Source: Lycorma delicatula
Lineage: Eukaryota > Arthropoda > Insecta > Hemiptera > Fulgoridae
Direction: 5' to 3'
DNA length: 64,000 nucleotides
Assembly: GCF_047948215.1 (NCBI RefSeq)
Contig: NC_134464.1
Coordinates: forward strand, 32,549,020-32,613,019
The notes beneath the pieces were generated by a model, which did not search any database, was not told where the DNA came from, and saw nothing but the letters and a program-made list of their open reading frames with translations. The position numbers and the translations under genes are program-made. Positions 48,935-62,056 of this stretch are shown here, piece by piece (within the stretch, counting starts at the first letter, position 1; every line of letters starts with the position of its first letter).

Positions 48935-49050
48935 TTTGTCTTCAGTCATTTGACTGGTTTGATGCAGCTCACCAAGATTCCCTGTCTAGTGCTGGTCATT
49001 TCATTTTGGTATACCCCCTACATCCTACATCCCTAACAATTTATTTTACA
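48935..49050 (+). repeat. Tail of an RTE-like or similar LINE/SINE family
   Basis: TCAGTCATTTGACTGGTTTG ATGCAGCTC followed by CCAAGATTCCCTGTCTAGTG and CCTACATCCTACATCCCTAA is a phrase I recall as a very common insect repeat tail. It is preceded by a T-run at 48929-48938. Only the tail is present, with no reverse transcriptase. The class assignment is from memory and uncertain. Confidence 0.55.
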
Positions 49051-50032
49051 TGTTACATAAATATAAGTAGTAAATCTTTACTTTCTAAAAATTAAGAAAA
49101 ATTTATTTAGTGAATATTAAAAAACATGATAAAAGTTATAAAAATTAACAAATTTTTATGCTTATTTGTACAAATGATGAATAGGGCAAAACAATCAAAC
49201 AAGTTTTACTGATGACCAGTATGGAGGACAACTGTTGAGATTTCAACTTGAACTTTGGAATCTCATATTAATAAACTTCTTCAAGGACACAATTGAATTA
49301 TAACAGAAATAATTACTGAAACTTGTGAATTAAGCATTCGAATAATTCACTTAATTATTAACTGTAAAACTGAACTACTGTAAAATTTTATAAGATGGCT
49401 TTCAAAACATATTTTCAGTATTCATAAAAGTGGCAAACTTCATGTGGTGTAAGGAATTCAAAACCTTTTTGACCAAAGAAGTGAATTATTGAAAAGAATA
49501 CATATTGATCATAAGACAAAGCATAAAATGGAAAGACCTCAGTTATCCAGTCAGGAAAAATTCAATATCCAATCATCAGTTAGTAAAGTGATAATTATGA
49601 TCTTTTGTGATGATAAAATTTAATTTTCTATGATTTTTGGAGGGTCAGCATGCTATCAATAGTCAGTAATACAAAGATTGCTTGAAAATAAAATGAAGTT
49701 TTCAATACTGAATAGAAGATATATATGGATTATACAACTTAAACAAAAAAATCTTTTTGAAAATTGTTATGTTCTTGTTTTAGCCTTTATTGGAGGTTGT
49801 TTAAATTTAGAGAAAACTTTATTTAAGCAATTATGTTTAGCTTAACCTACATATGAATATCTTTAGAAACCTTTTTTTAATTTATTTCAATTTATTATTT
49901 TTCTTTGTTCCATTAAGAGAAATTAAAATGTCCATAGTTTTGACCCATATAATATAGCTCAGAACCAAGATAAGAAACAATTTTTTCATTACTGCCATAA
50001 AAGTTATAATTCATTTTTTCAATATTTTTAAA

Positions 50033-50312
50033 TACTTTTTTTGTTTAACCTATGGAACCACTGTAAGGTATTGCTTCATAGAATGAATCAGGATGATATG
50101 TATGAATGTAAATGAAATTTAATCCTTCTACAGTCTCAGGTCAACCATTCCTGAGATGTGTGGTTAATTGAAACCCAACCATCAACGAACATCGGTATCC
50201 ACAATCTAATATTCAAATCTGTATAAAAGTAACTAACCTTGCTAGGATCTGAACCCCAGAACTCTTGACTTCAAAATCAGCTGATTTATGATGACAAGTT
50301 CACCACTAGACT
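50033..50312 (-). mobile_element. SINE-1, diverged full-length copy
   Basis: It is flanked by ATATTTTTAAA at 50022-50032 and 50313-50323, an 11-bp duplication. Minus-strand order: head with TAGTCTAGTGGTGAAC (A box) near 50308, AAATCAGCTGATT, TTCAGATCCTAGCAAGG-like B region, TGGTTGGGTTTCAATTAACC, and the tail GGTTAAACAAAAAAAGTA. It has more substitutions against the family pattern than the copies at 34766 and 9591, so it is probably older. Confidence 0.85.
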
Positions 50313-51179
50313 ATATTTTTAAACAATCCTTTATTTAGATTTATTATTTTTTTTATTAAGGTTCACTTTTATAAAAGAAAACTGTCAGTTTGTCCCCACA
50401 GAGTAAAAAAGACCACAAAATAAAACAAATTATTTTGAATTTGTGAATTTTGATGCTGAAATCTTACTTTGATAATCATTATAGTCAATAAAAAAAGACT
50501 AGTTGATATGGATGCCCCAAAATTTTAAAAAGTACAGAAAATTTTGTTTTGTTACTTGTACTTAAACATTTTTTATGAAAATAAAAATAAGACTTTTACT
50601 GATTTAATTGCAAAGTTTTCCACTGATGCCAGAAAGTTTTACAATTAAAAGACTGCGCAAAGTATTGTATACTTGATCAGAATAGCCAGGAAAGTCATGC
50701 AATATTTGACATATTACATTGTTTATAAAATACAGATTTAGAGTGGCTGTTTAGTGAACATTGCTGCTCTCAGAGAAGACTACTCTAACTGTGACTTTTG
50801 CCTTGTTTTCTTTACATGCATTATAGTAATAAAAAGCAACTGGGACATACAATGCAAAGCTACAAGTAAATGTGTCCCTTTCTGTTTAGAAACAATGGGT
50901 TACATACACTGCTTCAACACAGTAGATAATATTCATATGCTCATACTGCACAATATTAGGATATTTTTATTACGTAAGAACTAAATAAAGAATATTTACA
51001 AAGTGTTTGTACTTTTATTAATAAAAATATTAATAGTGAAGCAAAATTAGAAAGTTTCTTTAAGTGTTTAATCAGTAACACAGCATCATGTTATTATAAG
51101 ATTCACTTCTATTCAAATAGCTGATAGGAATATATCTGTTAAACATCGCTTAAAAACTAAAAACTGATACAAGTTCAGC

Positions 51180-52270
51180 CTAACAAAGCTTACAAGTTAC
51201 ATAAAAAGGAAAAAGATTTTATAATTTAATAAAGAAAACAAAAGCCACATATAAGGAAGAGACCTACATAGACAATTTAAATATCAAAGTCAAGTTTCCT
51301 GAAAAAGGTTTAATCAGTTAATTAACAACTTTAAGAAAAAGGAAAACACTTCTTAACAGTTCAAAACAAGGTTTTAAAACCAAGAAAAACTAGAAATTGG
51401 ACATACAAGTTGTAAATAAACGTTTAAAGAATCAAAATAAACTTTATCAAAGGAAAACTACGAAACAACCTTAAAGTATTTCATAGATAAAGAGAGGTAG
51501 CAAGTTTAAAAACAGTTTAAAAAAGCTTAACGAAGAAACTAAAAACCAAAGGAGAAAAAGTAAAAAAGGAAATTTAAAACAATTGACACTATAATTTAAG
51601 GAAAGAGGTATTTATAAATTAAACTAAAAATAACATAATATAAGTAAAACAGAAATGGTAGAATCATAACCATATTAGTGGGGTGTGATTAAGTGAGGTA
51701 GGGTGGAGGGCCCCCATCTCAAAAATTATCATTTTTTTTTTTTTTTTTATTTATTTACAAGTTGTAAATAATATTTAGAGAAACAAAAGAAACTTTCTTT
51801 ATAAAAAGAGAAATAAGAAACAACCTTAAATTAAATATTCCATAAATAAAAGAGAGGCAGCTGTTTAAAAAAGCTTAAAGAACAAACTAAATAACCTTAA
51901 ACTATTTCATAAATAAAAGGCAACAGTCTAAAAAACTTAAAGAAGGGACTAAAATCCAAATGAGAAAAGTACACAATAGAAACAAAATGGTTGACACTAA
52001 TAATATAAGAAAAAAACTAATTTATAAACTAACAAGTAAAAGAAAAGTAAAACAGAATTGTTAAAACCACAATGATAGTGGACGGGTGGGATTAAGTGTC
52101 ATGGGATGGAGGGCCCCCTACTGAAAATTCAAGATCTTAATTAAATATTTTAGAAAATAATAACTAATGAAATTGAAGACATAATGATAGTGAAGGGGTG
52201 GGATTCCATGTCAGAAAGTCAAAATCTTAATTAAATACTTTTTAAAGAAAGTAATTCATGAAATTAAAGA
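51180..52270. repeat. Degenerate purine-rich tandem repeat, period about 380 bp
   Basis: Two main units at about 51410-51720 and 51760-52120 share, in order, GTAAATAA, AAACAACCTTAAA, AAAAAGCTTAA, GACACTA, AAGTAAAACAGAA, and a landmark GTGGGATTAAGTG...GGATGGAGGGCCCCC-like end. A shortened third unit runs from about 52125 to 52260 (ATAATGATAGTGAAGGGGTG), and a partial one probably precedes at 51180-51400. The plus strand is strongly A/G-rich. A T-run at 51731-51749 sits between units. No frame is present. It may be an old satellite-like array. Confidence 0.65.
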
Positions 52271-53649
52271 TCTATTTGAACTGGTATGTAACATTATTTG
52301 TATTGAAAATATTTTATTTTTTAATAAAATTTTCAATAACATGATTGAATTTTGTGCTGCATTTCTTAGTAAGTAATTTTATAATTAAGTCAATTTATGT
52401 TTAAAAAAACCAAGATATTTAAAAAAAGAAAATATTTTTAAATGTTTATAGAAATTTAGTTTGTCATTACAAAGTTTAAGATTTAACACTTTTACAAAGT
52501 TTAACACTTTCGCAGGTGAATGGATTTTAATAAAATTTTATACAGCCATTTTTTATTAAAATTTTTAAAACGTGGTCAACATTCTGGAATGATAAATTAT
52601 TCTACTTGATTTTCTTGAAAATCACCTTTTAAATGCTGAACCAAATGTTTAAACATCGGGGTTTAGTTTCTTAAGATTTTTATTTTGTTCTTACATCATT
52701 AATCCTGGAAAGACTGAACATTTTTTAAAACTAATTTCATTAAATTTCATCCATTTTTCTTCCATGTTTTTTTTAAATACATAAATAATTTTTGAGTTAT
52801 TTTAGATGAAGCTTTGATTCATTTAAATAATAAATTAATTCCTAAAGTTTCATCTGAGATTTCTTAGGATTTATATGCAAGAGTTAAACAGGATCAAAAG
52901 TAGGTATAAATTGGATTTTATCTTTGTCATTCATTTTGGTCTTAGTCTATAGTGGGTCCTGTTTTCTTTATAGAGATTAAAACTATTTAGATTAATTAAT
53001 TACTAAATTTTATTTATAGTAACTCTGGTCAATATAAAATTTGGAACTGAAAAGGGAGTAGGTGTTCTATATACTATTTTATATGCTGAATCTGAATATG
53101 TATTCCAAAACAACCCAAATTTATTAAATTTATTTGTTCCATCATTTGGGGACAAGCAATACAAATAAGTTAGTACATCTGTGTGTTTGCTATTCACATC
53201 TGATTTATATAGTGATGCATGCTACAGACCTACATTTGATACATAACAATTGAATGATGTCATTTCATGTCAAGCCAGACATGTATAGACATGTCAGTGA
53301 GCCAAGTAATGAATAATACAACTTGATGAAATTTTCTTAAACTGTAAGTTAAACTCTTGATATGACCTGCTATGTTCTTTAGTTGTGGTAGTGGTTTTAT
53401 CATATACATAAAGATTGTTTCATAAGATTTATTAAGTTGTGTGTGTGTGTTTCACTCTGTTTTTTGCACTCTATGGTGAAACAATTTTATGAAGTATTTT
53501 AAGTAATTAAGTATTTATAAATTAAAACTTAATTATTTTTATAATTAAGTATTTTTATAATATTTCATTTTACTTTCATTCATTAAAACATTTTGAGTTT
53601 TACAATGAATAAAAATTGGGCGTAAAAATTCTCCAAATATTTTTTGTTA

Positions 53650-55215
53650 CATTTGCAGAGAATTCACCACGATAAGTAAATGAAAACCAGTATTGAATCT
53701 GCTGAAAACTGCTTACAAACATTATTTTAAGTGTCCTTTGGGAGACCGAGATAAATCCTGGGCTCTACATGTAAAATGCATCTAAGTTACTAACCCATTG
53801 GTCAAAAGGAAATAAAGAGCATTTGCTTTTTGGAAAGAGCCTACTAACCATTATGATGACTGCTATTTTTGCTTAACAAATGTTACTGGTTTAAATTCAA
53901 ACAATAAAAGAAGTATTACATACCTAAATATTTGTTCAGCTATGAGACCAGTACTTCATGGTATTGATTTACTGATTCTGATTGCTCCAACTTCTTGAAA
54001 AGAAATTTCTGATTCCCCAGAAGGATCAACCAGTGAATCCACAACTTCAATAGATATTAATTATACTCCACAAAAACCGAATATTGAACCTCACCTCATC
54101 ACACAAGTAGAACTTAGCGACCTAATTCGTGACTTGTATTTGTTGAAACAACATGCAAAACTCCTAGGTTCACCTCTTAAAGAATGGAATTTATTAAACA
54201 AGAATACAAAAATATCAGTATATAGAAATAAAAATGAAAATTTATTGAAATACTTTAGAAGAGATTTACTTTGTTCCTGCCATGATGTTAGGGGGCTGAT
54301 GTCAGAACTGGACATTGAATAGTGTTATTCATGATTGGCGTTTATTTATAGACTCATCTTTAAAAAGAAGCCTAAAGGCAGTGTTGTTGCATAACTCAAA
54401 TAAGTTTTCTTCTATACCAGTACCACATGCTGTAGGAATGAAAGAAACATATGAAAGTATGTCAAAAATTTTAAAAGCTATTAAGTATGACGAAAAGTCA
54501 CAGCAAATCATTGCTGATCTGAAAGTGAAAGGGCTTCTTCCTTGTCTGCAGTGTGGCTTTAAAAAATACATGTGTTTCTTGCAGTTTTAGGATACTCGAG
54601 CTACAGATAAACTCTACGCAGTTAAATACTGGCCAAAAAGAAACCAGTTATCCCCAGGAAAGGAAAATGTTGTCAGTATTCCCCTTGTCGAAGTAGATTG
54701 TATTATTTTACTACTTCTACACATCAAACTAGGCCTGATAAAGATTTTTGTAAAAGCATTAGGTAAAGATGGAGATGGCTTTAAATATTTAGCTGAAGTT
54801 TTTCACAATTAAGTGAAGCCAGATTAAAAGAGGAAATATTCATTGGACCACAAAAAAGAATATTAATTTGTGAAAATACGTTTGACAGCAAACTGAATTC
54901 TAAAGAACTAGCAGCATGGAGATCATTCAAAGATGTCGTTACTGGTTTCCCTGGAAACAAAAAAGCTGAAAACCATGATCACCTTATAAATGAACTTGTA
55001 GTGAACAACAATAATTTAGGTTGCAAAATGTTACTGAAAATTCATTTTTTACATTGTAATTTGGATTTTCTCCCTTTAAACTTGGGTGACATCAGTTACA
55101 AACAAAAAGAAAGGTTCCACCAAGATATATTGCAGCTGCAACAATGTTATCAAGACAGATGGGATGAATCTATGATGAGTGACTACTGCTGGATGATAAA
55201 AAGAGATCACTGAAT
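53650..55215 (+). pseudogene. Relic of a multi-copy transposon-like protein family
   Basis: Plus-strand pieces line up with a protein I recall in many near-identical copies in insect and cnidarian genomes: AYKHYFKCPLGDRDKSWALH (about 53708-53767), WKEPTNHYDDCYFC (about 53832), LLKQHAKLLGSPL and EWNLLNKNTKISVYRNKNEN (54134-54243), DWRLFIDSSLKRSLKAVLLH (54334-54393), HAVGMKETYESMSKIL, HIKLGLIKIFVKALGKDGDG (about 54720-54779), FHQDILQLQQCYQDRWDESM (55115-55174) and DYCWMIKRD. At least three frameshifts and in-frame stops break it. The family's function is not known to me. Its copy number suggests a mobile element. No terminal repeats were found. Confidence 0.75.
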
Positions 55216-55624
55216 ACAAAAGGAAAATAAAAAAAAAGAAATTAAGATAATCATAAATGTCTGCAAAATAAAGGTAGGAATTTTAATTGCAATTATTATT
55301 ATTTTTGTATTCTATTATTTAAGAAGTTTCTCAATATTTTAAAGGGTCATAACTAAAAATCTGAGGGTGATGAAGAAAATATGTTTCATTTTAAGATTCA
55401 GCATAAAAAATACATTGTAATTCACCTACTTTTATCTCATTTTTTTATTTTTTTATAATTATTTTATTATTTTAATTTTTTTTTTTGTTGACCTGTATAA
55501 TAATATATTATAATACATAATTATATTATATATATAATATAATTTATAATAATAATAACAATCTATATTATCTTAATAATTTACTATACATTAATAAGAT
55601 ATTAATTATATAAAGATTAGATTG

Positions 55625-55870
55625 AAAAGATCCTTGAAGTGATTGGATCAACATCCCAACCCCATAGGGGAAGACACCTGCCTTGTGACGCTTCCGGTCG
55701 CCACACCATCTCCCCATTCTTAGCCATGATGGACTTTAACGGGAGTCGTCTTTCACCCTCTAACTTTTTACATCTCATAGTAATAAGCCAGGCCTCGTTG
55801 GGATGCCATCAATCTAAAAGCCTTGGTAGACATTTACATCAGTGATTTATAACTGCAGGATCCTACAAAA
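55625..55870 (-). repeat. GC-richer interspersed repeat, perhaps a LINE 3' region
   Basis: A compositional island against very AT-rich flanks, with CATCCCAACCCCATAGGGGA and CAGGCCTCGTTGGGATGCCA. On the minus strand one frame is open over RLPLKSIMAKNGEMVWRPEA. I recall similar text as repetitive in hemipteran genomes and suspect a non-LTR 3' untranslated region. It is not homologous by eye to the 12693 and 22583 elements. Confidence 0.4.
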
Positions 55871-56584
55871 GTACTTTCCTGAAAAATTAAAGTAAGATAT
55901 GTTTTTTCTTAATATTCTGTTCTAGGTGGTATATTTAATAGAATTTAAATATAAAAGATAATACCTATAATAGATCAGGAGAAATGCTATATTAATCTTT
56001 TAGAATTGTAAGCCTTTGGTGAGCTTTTTATTTAATCAAAGATAATCAGTCATATGTGAGTGGGTATCTTTATAAAAACTGTACTGATGTTTGTTTTAAC
56101 TATACGTTGTGGGACATATCTTTGAAACTTAATAATGAGTTTTTACTCATCATTAAAAGAATTAATAAGCTTTTGTTTGAATTAAACTCATTATATAAAT
56201 GTTTGAAAAAAATGTGTAACTAATATGGTTTTGGAGATATCTTATAGATAAAATAATGTAAAGAGCTAAGCCAAAAGACAGAAGGAATTTTTAGAAATTA
56301 TTGGTCCATTAATTAAACTATTATTACCTGAAATACAACAGAGTTTAATAATTCAAAGCTCCAGCTTCATTTTTTAATAAATATCAATGAATTATTTACT
56401 ATTAGATGAAATTACCATTGATTACTAGCATCAACAGTGATGCAATTAATTGAAAACAGATACATTAGTCGTTCAATACATCATTCACAGCCATTTAATT
56501 TTAACTGAAAAATTCCTGACATTAAAAGTAAGTAAAGAAAAAAAAATGTTAATGTTATGATAAATATAACACAAAAGAATTATC

Positions 56585-57085
56585 ATCACTAGAAAAGTAT
56601 TTGGGTATAATGATTGATCATAACCTCTCTTGGATCAGCCATAAATTTACAATGAAAACATGAAGCTCAGCTTTTTTTTTTATCCAAGAATAATATTTCA
56701 GCTTGATAGTTATAAACTGACAGAGTTTACTGTAGAGTATTTTCTTATAAACTGATAACTTCTCATATAAATTATTCCTCCATATTGATTTTAGGATTTT
56801 CACCTAAACAAAATTTAAAAAGAGTTTTAGACTATCAAATAAAGCAATTAGACACAAGATAGAAATGAGGAATATGAAATGTGTTAATAATCAATTGCAG
56901 AAAGACAGATTTAAAAGAAAATTAGACATTCCCTAACGTTATAAGAAATGGAACACATAGGTTTAAAATTGTGAACAAGTAGGAGGTTCATAGGACAAAA
57001 TTACTTGAACGTAAGCCATTGTAGAACCAGATTATCAGGAGAAATTTGACAATCATACTTGATTTGATTGAATAATTTTTACAAA
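56585..57085 (+). pseudogene. LINE post-RT fragment
   Basis: YLGIMIDHNLSWISH (about 56601-56645) is the YLG...D...SW motif found after the reverse transcriptase catalytic site in CR1/Jockey-type elements. Later frames RHKIEMRNMKCVNNQLQKDR (about 56848-56910) and LDIP-RYKKWNT fit the C-terminal pattern. It is heavily broken. Confidence 0.5.
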
Positions 57086-60000
57086 AAAATTGTTAAGCAG
57101 TTTTAAATTGTACAATTTTTTTACTCCATGAAAGAACTTTTTTGCTCTTTGGAATAAGAAAGTTGAAACAATAAGTAAGATAACTATAAGTTTATGATTA
57201 GATTAAATTCAATATGTTTGGTGCTCAATAATCACCACTGGTGTAATAAGGAATGATAATAAAAGATATTTAGGCTGTTTCATGCGGAAAGAAGATACAG
57301 AAGTTCTCTCTGTGTTGATTTTAGGCTTAATTAAAACTGTGCATAAATTGGATGACATGGTTAATATTTTGAATGTGTGTTCAGTATATATGGGTAATTT
57401 GCAAAGGTTATTCTGTTTTTGATATCGTAAGTGAGCCTAGTGTGTCCTATTTTCAAATGCAGACAATAATCTCCTCTTGATGATAGTGTACTTAAATGGA
57501 CAAAGTTTATTTTTAATATTAACATTCCATTCACTTTACCACTTATGGGCCACCCTCTTTAGAAAACAGATACGATTCTTACAAGATAAACGACAGGATT
57601 GTTAAAATGAGATTGGAAACAGTGTACCATTGGCAGTGTACCATTGAAACAGTGTATTGGCAGTGTACCATTGCCAATTCATTCATCAAGAATGAAATTA
57701 ATTCATACGTCAATAAGGTTTGGATTTAAATTAACTTCTTTTAGAATATTGCTGAAGATGGAGTAACAGATCTGAGAGTACTAGGATTTACAGTTTTTAA
57801 ATTGTTGGTAAGTGGAAATTTATTTATACAATAATTAACATACCTGACCAGGCTTTCCTAGTGGTTTCTTAACTGAACCAAATATATTGTTGATATATTC
57901 TACAAGTCCCTTGAAATGCATGTGATACCCATGTGTACACTTTTGTTGTGTTGATCACAAAGTTGATTGTGTAGTGAATTGTAGTATACAAATATAATAA
58001 TTTATACATAATGATTCATAACAGTTATATGTATTGGAACTCAAAAGTGATTAATTTAAACAAAATTAAATTAATTAAATATTTTTTTAAAAATAAAAAC
58101 AAATATGGTATACAAGAAACTCAAATATGGATTATAGGATCATGTTGAATCCTAGATAGCTAAATTTCAAAATGATGAGGTGTTAGAATGAATTGGAGAA
58201 GAAAAATGTTCATAGTAATACGCAAATAAAGTAAAACCAAACTGATGTATACTAAGGCAACTGACATAATTAATTAGTATGTAAAAGGAAGTAAAAATGA
58301 AGTATGGCAAGGTATACGGAATAGTTACTGCATATGGAATATTTAATTAAATTATTAAATAAATAAGTAAATACATTAAACTTTAAAAAACACATAAAAT
58401 TTCAGAAAATGTATATTTCAAAGTGGTTTAGATAACAATCCAAACATTTTTATAAGTTATTGCAAATTACACTAAATTTGTTTTTTTTTTCAATTGATAA
58501 AGTTTACGTCAAAATTTCTCAGATATTTATACAGGTATGACTGTAAAAAAACAATAGGTTTGTTTTTGTTTTCTTAGAAGTTTTTCTAAGAAAAATGTTT
58601 TTCTTAAAAAGTTTCTTTGATTTTTACCTTTAAATAAATGAAAATTCCCTGGTATTAACTACAATTAAACTAAACTCAATCGTTATTATACACTGTCTCC
58701 CTCCATTCTAATTTACAAAGGATTTTTAAAAATTTGGTAAGGCATTACATTTTAACTAAAGATTAAAAATATGAAGTTGTATAAATAGAGTTTATAACCT
58801 GATTATAGTATAGAGCTGTGCTCTATACTCACATCCTTGGATCATGTAATGAATAGTTGTATATTTTGTATGTTATATTTTAGTTATCACACTTCTAGCA
58901 CTGTATTTATCAACCAGTTATGTTCAACTTACAAGCATCTGTCTCAGTTCTTTGGAACCTCAATAAACTTTTCAATTTCTACTTGATTAATATCCATATA
59001 GGAATGCAAACAATCAAAAAAAGTTAGTTGTATCATGAACTATTTCGTTGGTTTACATTTTATGCGCTTCTAGAAATATTATATGAAATCAGTATGATAA
59101 AAAAAGTGATTTGCAATAATATTGAAACGTTACAACAAATATAGAATGTTGTGTGGAAACATCAATGTAAAGTATTCACTGTGGAGAAGTTAACCTTTGT
59201 TGTTTGTATTTGGTATACATCTCACTAAAAAATGAATTCATTAATTGTCTAATCATTTTCCAATTTTCACTTTGTAACTTCTACGTAACTGTTCAATATA
59301 TTTAACTCAATTGTATAAATTTACTGAAATTGTGAAATAAATTTAACATACAAACTCTTGGTGGTATGTTAGTTGATAATTGAACTAATTTTTTTAATAT
59401 AAATTTCTTGTGTTATGATTTCTATTCTATTCTGAGATAGATGTAAAATATTATTACGTTGAAAAAAGGAAAATTTAGCGCAGTATAATTTTATTACTTT
59501 TCTAGAAAACATAGAAAAATGGACTTTAAAAATAAACATGTTGAAAAGTAGAATACTGATTAATAAATGTCAAGATATGAACAAAATGAAAGAAGATGTT
59601 ATTTACAAATACAAGAAAGAAGTACTGGAAGTTTTAATATTTTTAGATATTTAATGTTTGAAATATCCGAGGATGGGACAATCAATTGAGATTTACTACT
59701 TAATTATAATCTTAAAAAGTATTTAAGATTCACAGAAAAAAATGTCATTCGACAATTCTATTACAGATTTAAAGAAACAAAGAACTTGTGCTGTTCATAC
59801 TTAAAAAAAAATATCTCTGATATTTGCTTTCAAGTTGATTGGAATTTCAATAAGTCGATATGGTGTTTATCATAACAAACAGTATTTTGTGAAAATTTTG
59901 TCAATGAGTACTGCATAAAGTTAAACCCCTACAGTGTAAATTTTGTTTAGGAAATTAAGGATTATGTTAAGAATGACCAAAAAACATTTTGTAAATCATT

Positions 60001-60558
60001 CCTGGGTGACATTGAACAAGGAATACTGGATCCTTTTCTCTTTTACTCTAAGGATAAAGCATAATTTCATTCAACAGGATAAATTCGTAAAAAAATATGC
60101 CACACTGGTCTGGGGTAAACCCCACGACCTCCAAATGAGACTTCTTCATGACTTTAAGGATGGTGTGTGGTTTGCGTTATCTGGATTGTATTCTGATATT
60201 CTTGGAAAACACCATGAATACTGTTGTGTACTTATATATCTTTAATGAATAGTGAGGTAAATTAGAATTTGCTTTCTAACTGACCCCAAATGAACTCATG
60301 TTCATTTAATTTCTACAACGTAGGGCCAACTGTCACACATTGAGATAAACTCTACTTCACCTTCCTTATTTTTTTTACAGAAAAAAGGATTGTTGGTAAT
60401 TATTTATGATCCATCCAAAGAATTATAATATGATTTTAGGTAGATTTCATAAGAAAGCTACCTATTGTAATGGGTACCATGATTCAACTTCCGGAGAATT
60501 TTGACATATCTTCACATTTCACATCTGCCAGATCCCAAAACCACCGTCAGTTCAAAAG

Positions 60559-60559
<1 letters not shown>

Positions 60560-60593
<34 letters not shown>
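60560..60593. repeat. (TA)n microsatellite
   Basis: An uninterrupted run of about 17 TA units. Similar shorter TA runs occur at 10569 and 30116. Confidence 0.95.
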
Positions 60594-60595
<2 letters not shown>

Positions 60596-60702
60596 CACTT
60601 TCTTGTGAAGATGATAACTGCCATAATTTTGCTCCAATCACTTTCAAATTGTTCCTTAAAAATAAATTGTCCCAAAATCTCGGTTGATTTTGTGAACGGC
60701 CA

Positions 60703-61222
60703 AAATCGGAACATGTGGGTGGAAATAGGGGGGCTTTTCCAAAAAAAAACAAAATATTGCTATAACTTTCTTATTAAGAAAAATATAAAATTTTTTTAAA
60801 GTTCCTACTATTCTTTGGATAAGGGCCTAAAACTTATGTAAGTGAAGTTTTTTAATATCACCAACCATTGGACCAAGGAGTAGAAAAAATTGGGTTTTGA
60901 AGACAAAAAAATCATACCTCTTTTAATAGGCACAGTATCGAATTGCTTTAAAGTGGTTGTTAGTCCTCTAAACATTATCTAAAATTTTTGATATGACCAA
61001 CCCTTATGATGAGGGATGACCAAAATTTTGCAGGAATTGTAAGAAGATTGGGCTTGTCGTACCCTAAACATGTGAAACTTTTTTCACATGCAACCATTGT
61101 AATATTGAGTAAATTAATAATTTTTCTTAACTTTAGGGTGGAAATATTTTTTATCCTTTACTTAATTAGCACTGGTGAAATCTACCTCCACCTTTTGACG
61201 TACCGAAAGGGAATTTTTATTA
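60703..61222. repeat. Interspersed repeat R60, copy 2
   Basis: Partner of 1-515 in the same orientation, about 60.7 kb apart. It starts near AATCGGAACATGTGGGTGGA and ends at CCGAAAGGGAATTTTTATTA. Immediately to its right lies the Mutator-like relic, so the repeat could be the flank or untranslated part of that element. Copy 1 does not show the coding part after its end. Confidence 0.75.
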
Positions 61223-61239
61223 TTGGCGTTTGATGAAAG

Positions 61240-62056
61240 AATACGTTTACAAAAAAGAACTCCTATGTAATTTTCAGGACTTAAAAGAAAGCTAGAATGC
61301 ATAGCACATATTGCAAAGCGCATGGATACTCACCTTTCATAATCTAAGGCAAGAATTAAAAAGAAATATTGTATTGGATGGGAAGATCAGTAGTAAGAGT
61401 AGGCTTCCAGACAAAGCTGTTGACAGCTTATGAAAATCTTATGGTTTGGCCATCTGCAGAGATGCAGATAATGTGAACAATATGCAAAAAGACATCTGGG
61501 CAATGTACTTGCACAAAAAGTAGATCGACGACAAACCACAACACTTTCTGTGCCTGTAAGGTGAAAATTCGTGGTGTAAGAATAATAAAGGTTTGGCTGA
61601 TGGAGTTCCTTACACTCACAATAATGTAGTACCTGTAGCTGCCATAGATTCAATAAAACCAATCATAAGAAAATTGTCGCAAGATGAACTTCTAAGTAAG
61701 TGTCTACATGGGAAGACACAAAATCCTAATGATTGTTTTAATTTCGTTATATGGTCGAGGGTGCCAATATCAATATTTGTTGGATGAAAATCACATGAAT
61801 TAGGTATTTATGATTTTGTGTTAACTTTCATTGATGTAAACATGAAAGGTGAAAGTGATAGAAAAACTGGGATTGACAGTTGGAAGAAATGCAGGGAACA
61901 GCTTTAAACAGTTTGATACACAAAGGGTGAGGAAAGCAGAAAAGGAAGTGGAAAAGTTACTTTCAAAAAGAAATGAAGCAAATACATGCAAGAGAAAGCA
62001 TAGAATAGAAGAAGATGACCCAAATGATTCTGAATATGGAGCAAGAATGCACTAAG
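61240..62056 (+). pseudogene. Mutator-like transposase C-terminal relic
   Basis: Plus-strand order: KLKRNIVLDGK-like start (about 61340), YGLAICRDADNVNNMQKDIW (about 61440-61499), AMYLHKKSTT (about 61500), CACKVKIRG near the expected CP-G--SWCK position, GVPYTHNNVVPVAAIDSIKP (61602-61661), KCLHGKTQNPNDCFNFVIW (about 61699-61755), FVGWKSHELGIYDFVLTFID (about 61776-61836, one frame change), then the tail RKAEKEVEKLLSKRNEAN and DPNDSEYGARMH followed by a stop at 62053. This is the C-terminal half of a protein family carrying a Mutator-type domain in insects. At least three frameshifts. The N-terminal half is absent. Confidence 0.7.

Noticed and set aside
51180..52270. CRISPR-like array
   Set aside because: Units of about 380 bp with diverged sequence in an insect-like genome. 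No short identical repeats with unique spacers.
54329..54571. Minus-strand 80-codon frame
   Set aside because: It is antisense to the transposon-like relic, whose plus-strand motifs are clear.
59943..60245. 100-codon plus-strand gene
   Set aside because: No motif, no splice context, and neighbouring frames show a similar density of broken pieces. Left as unexplained.
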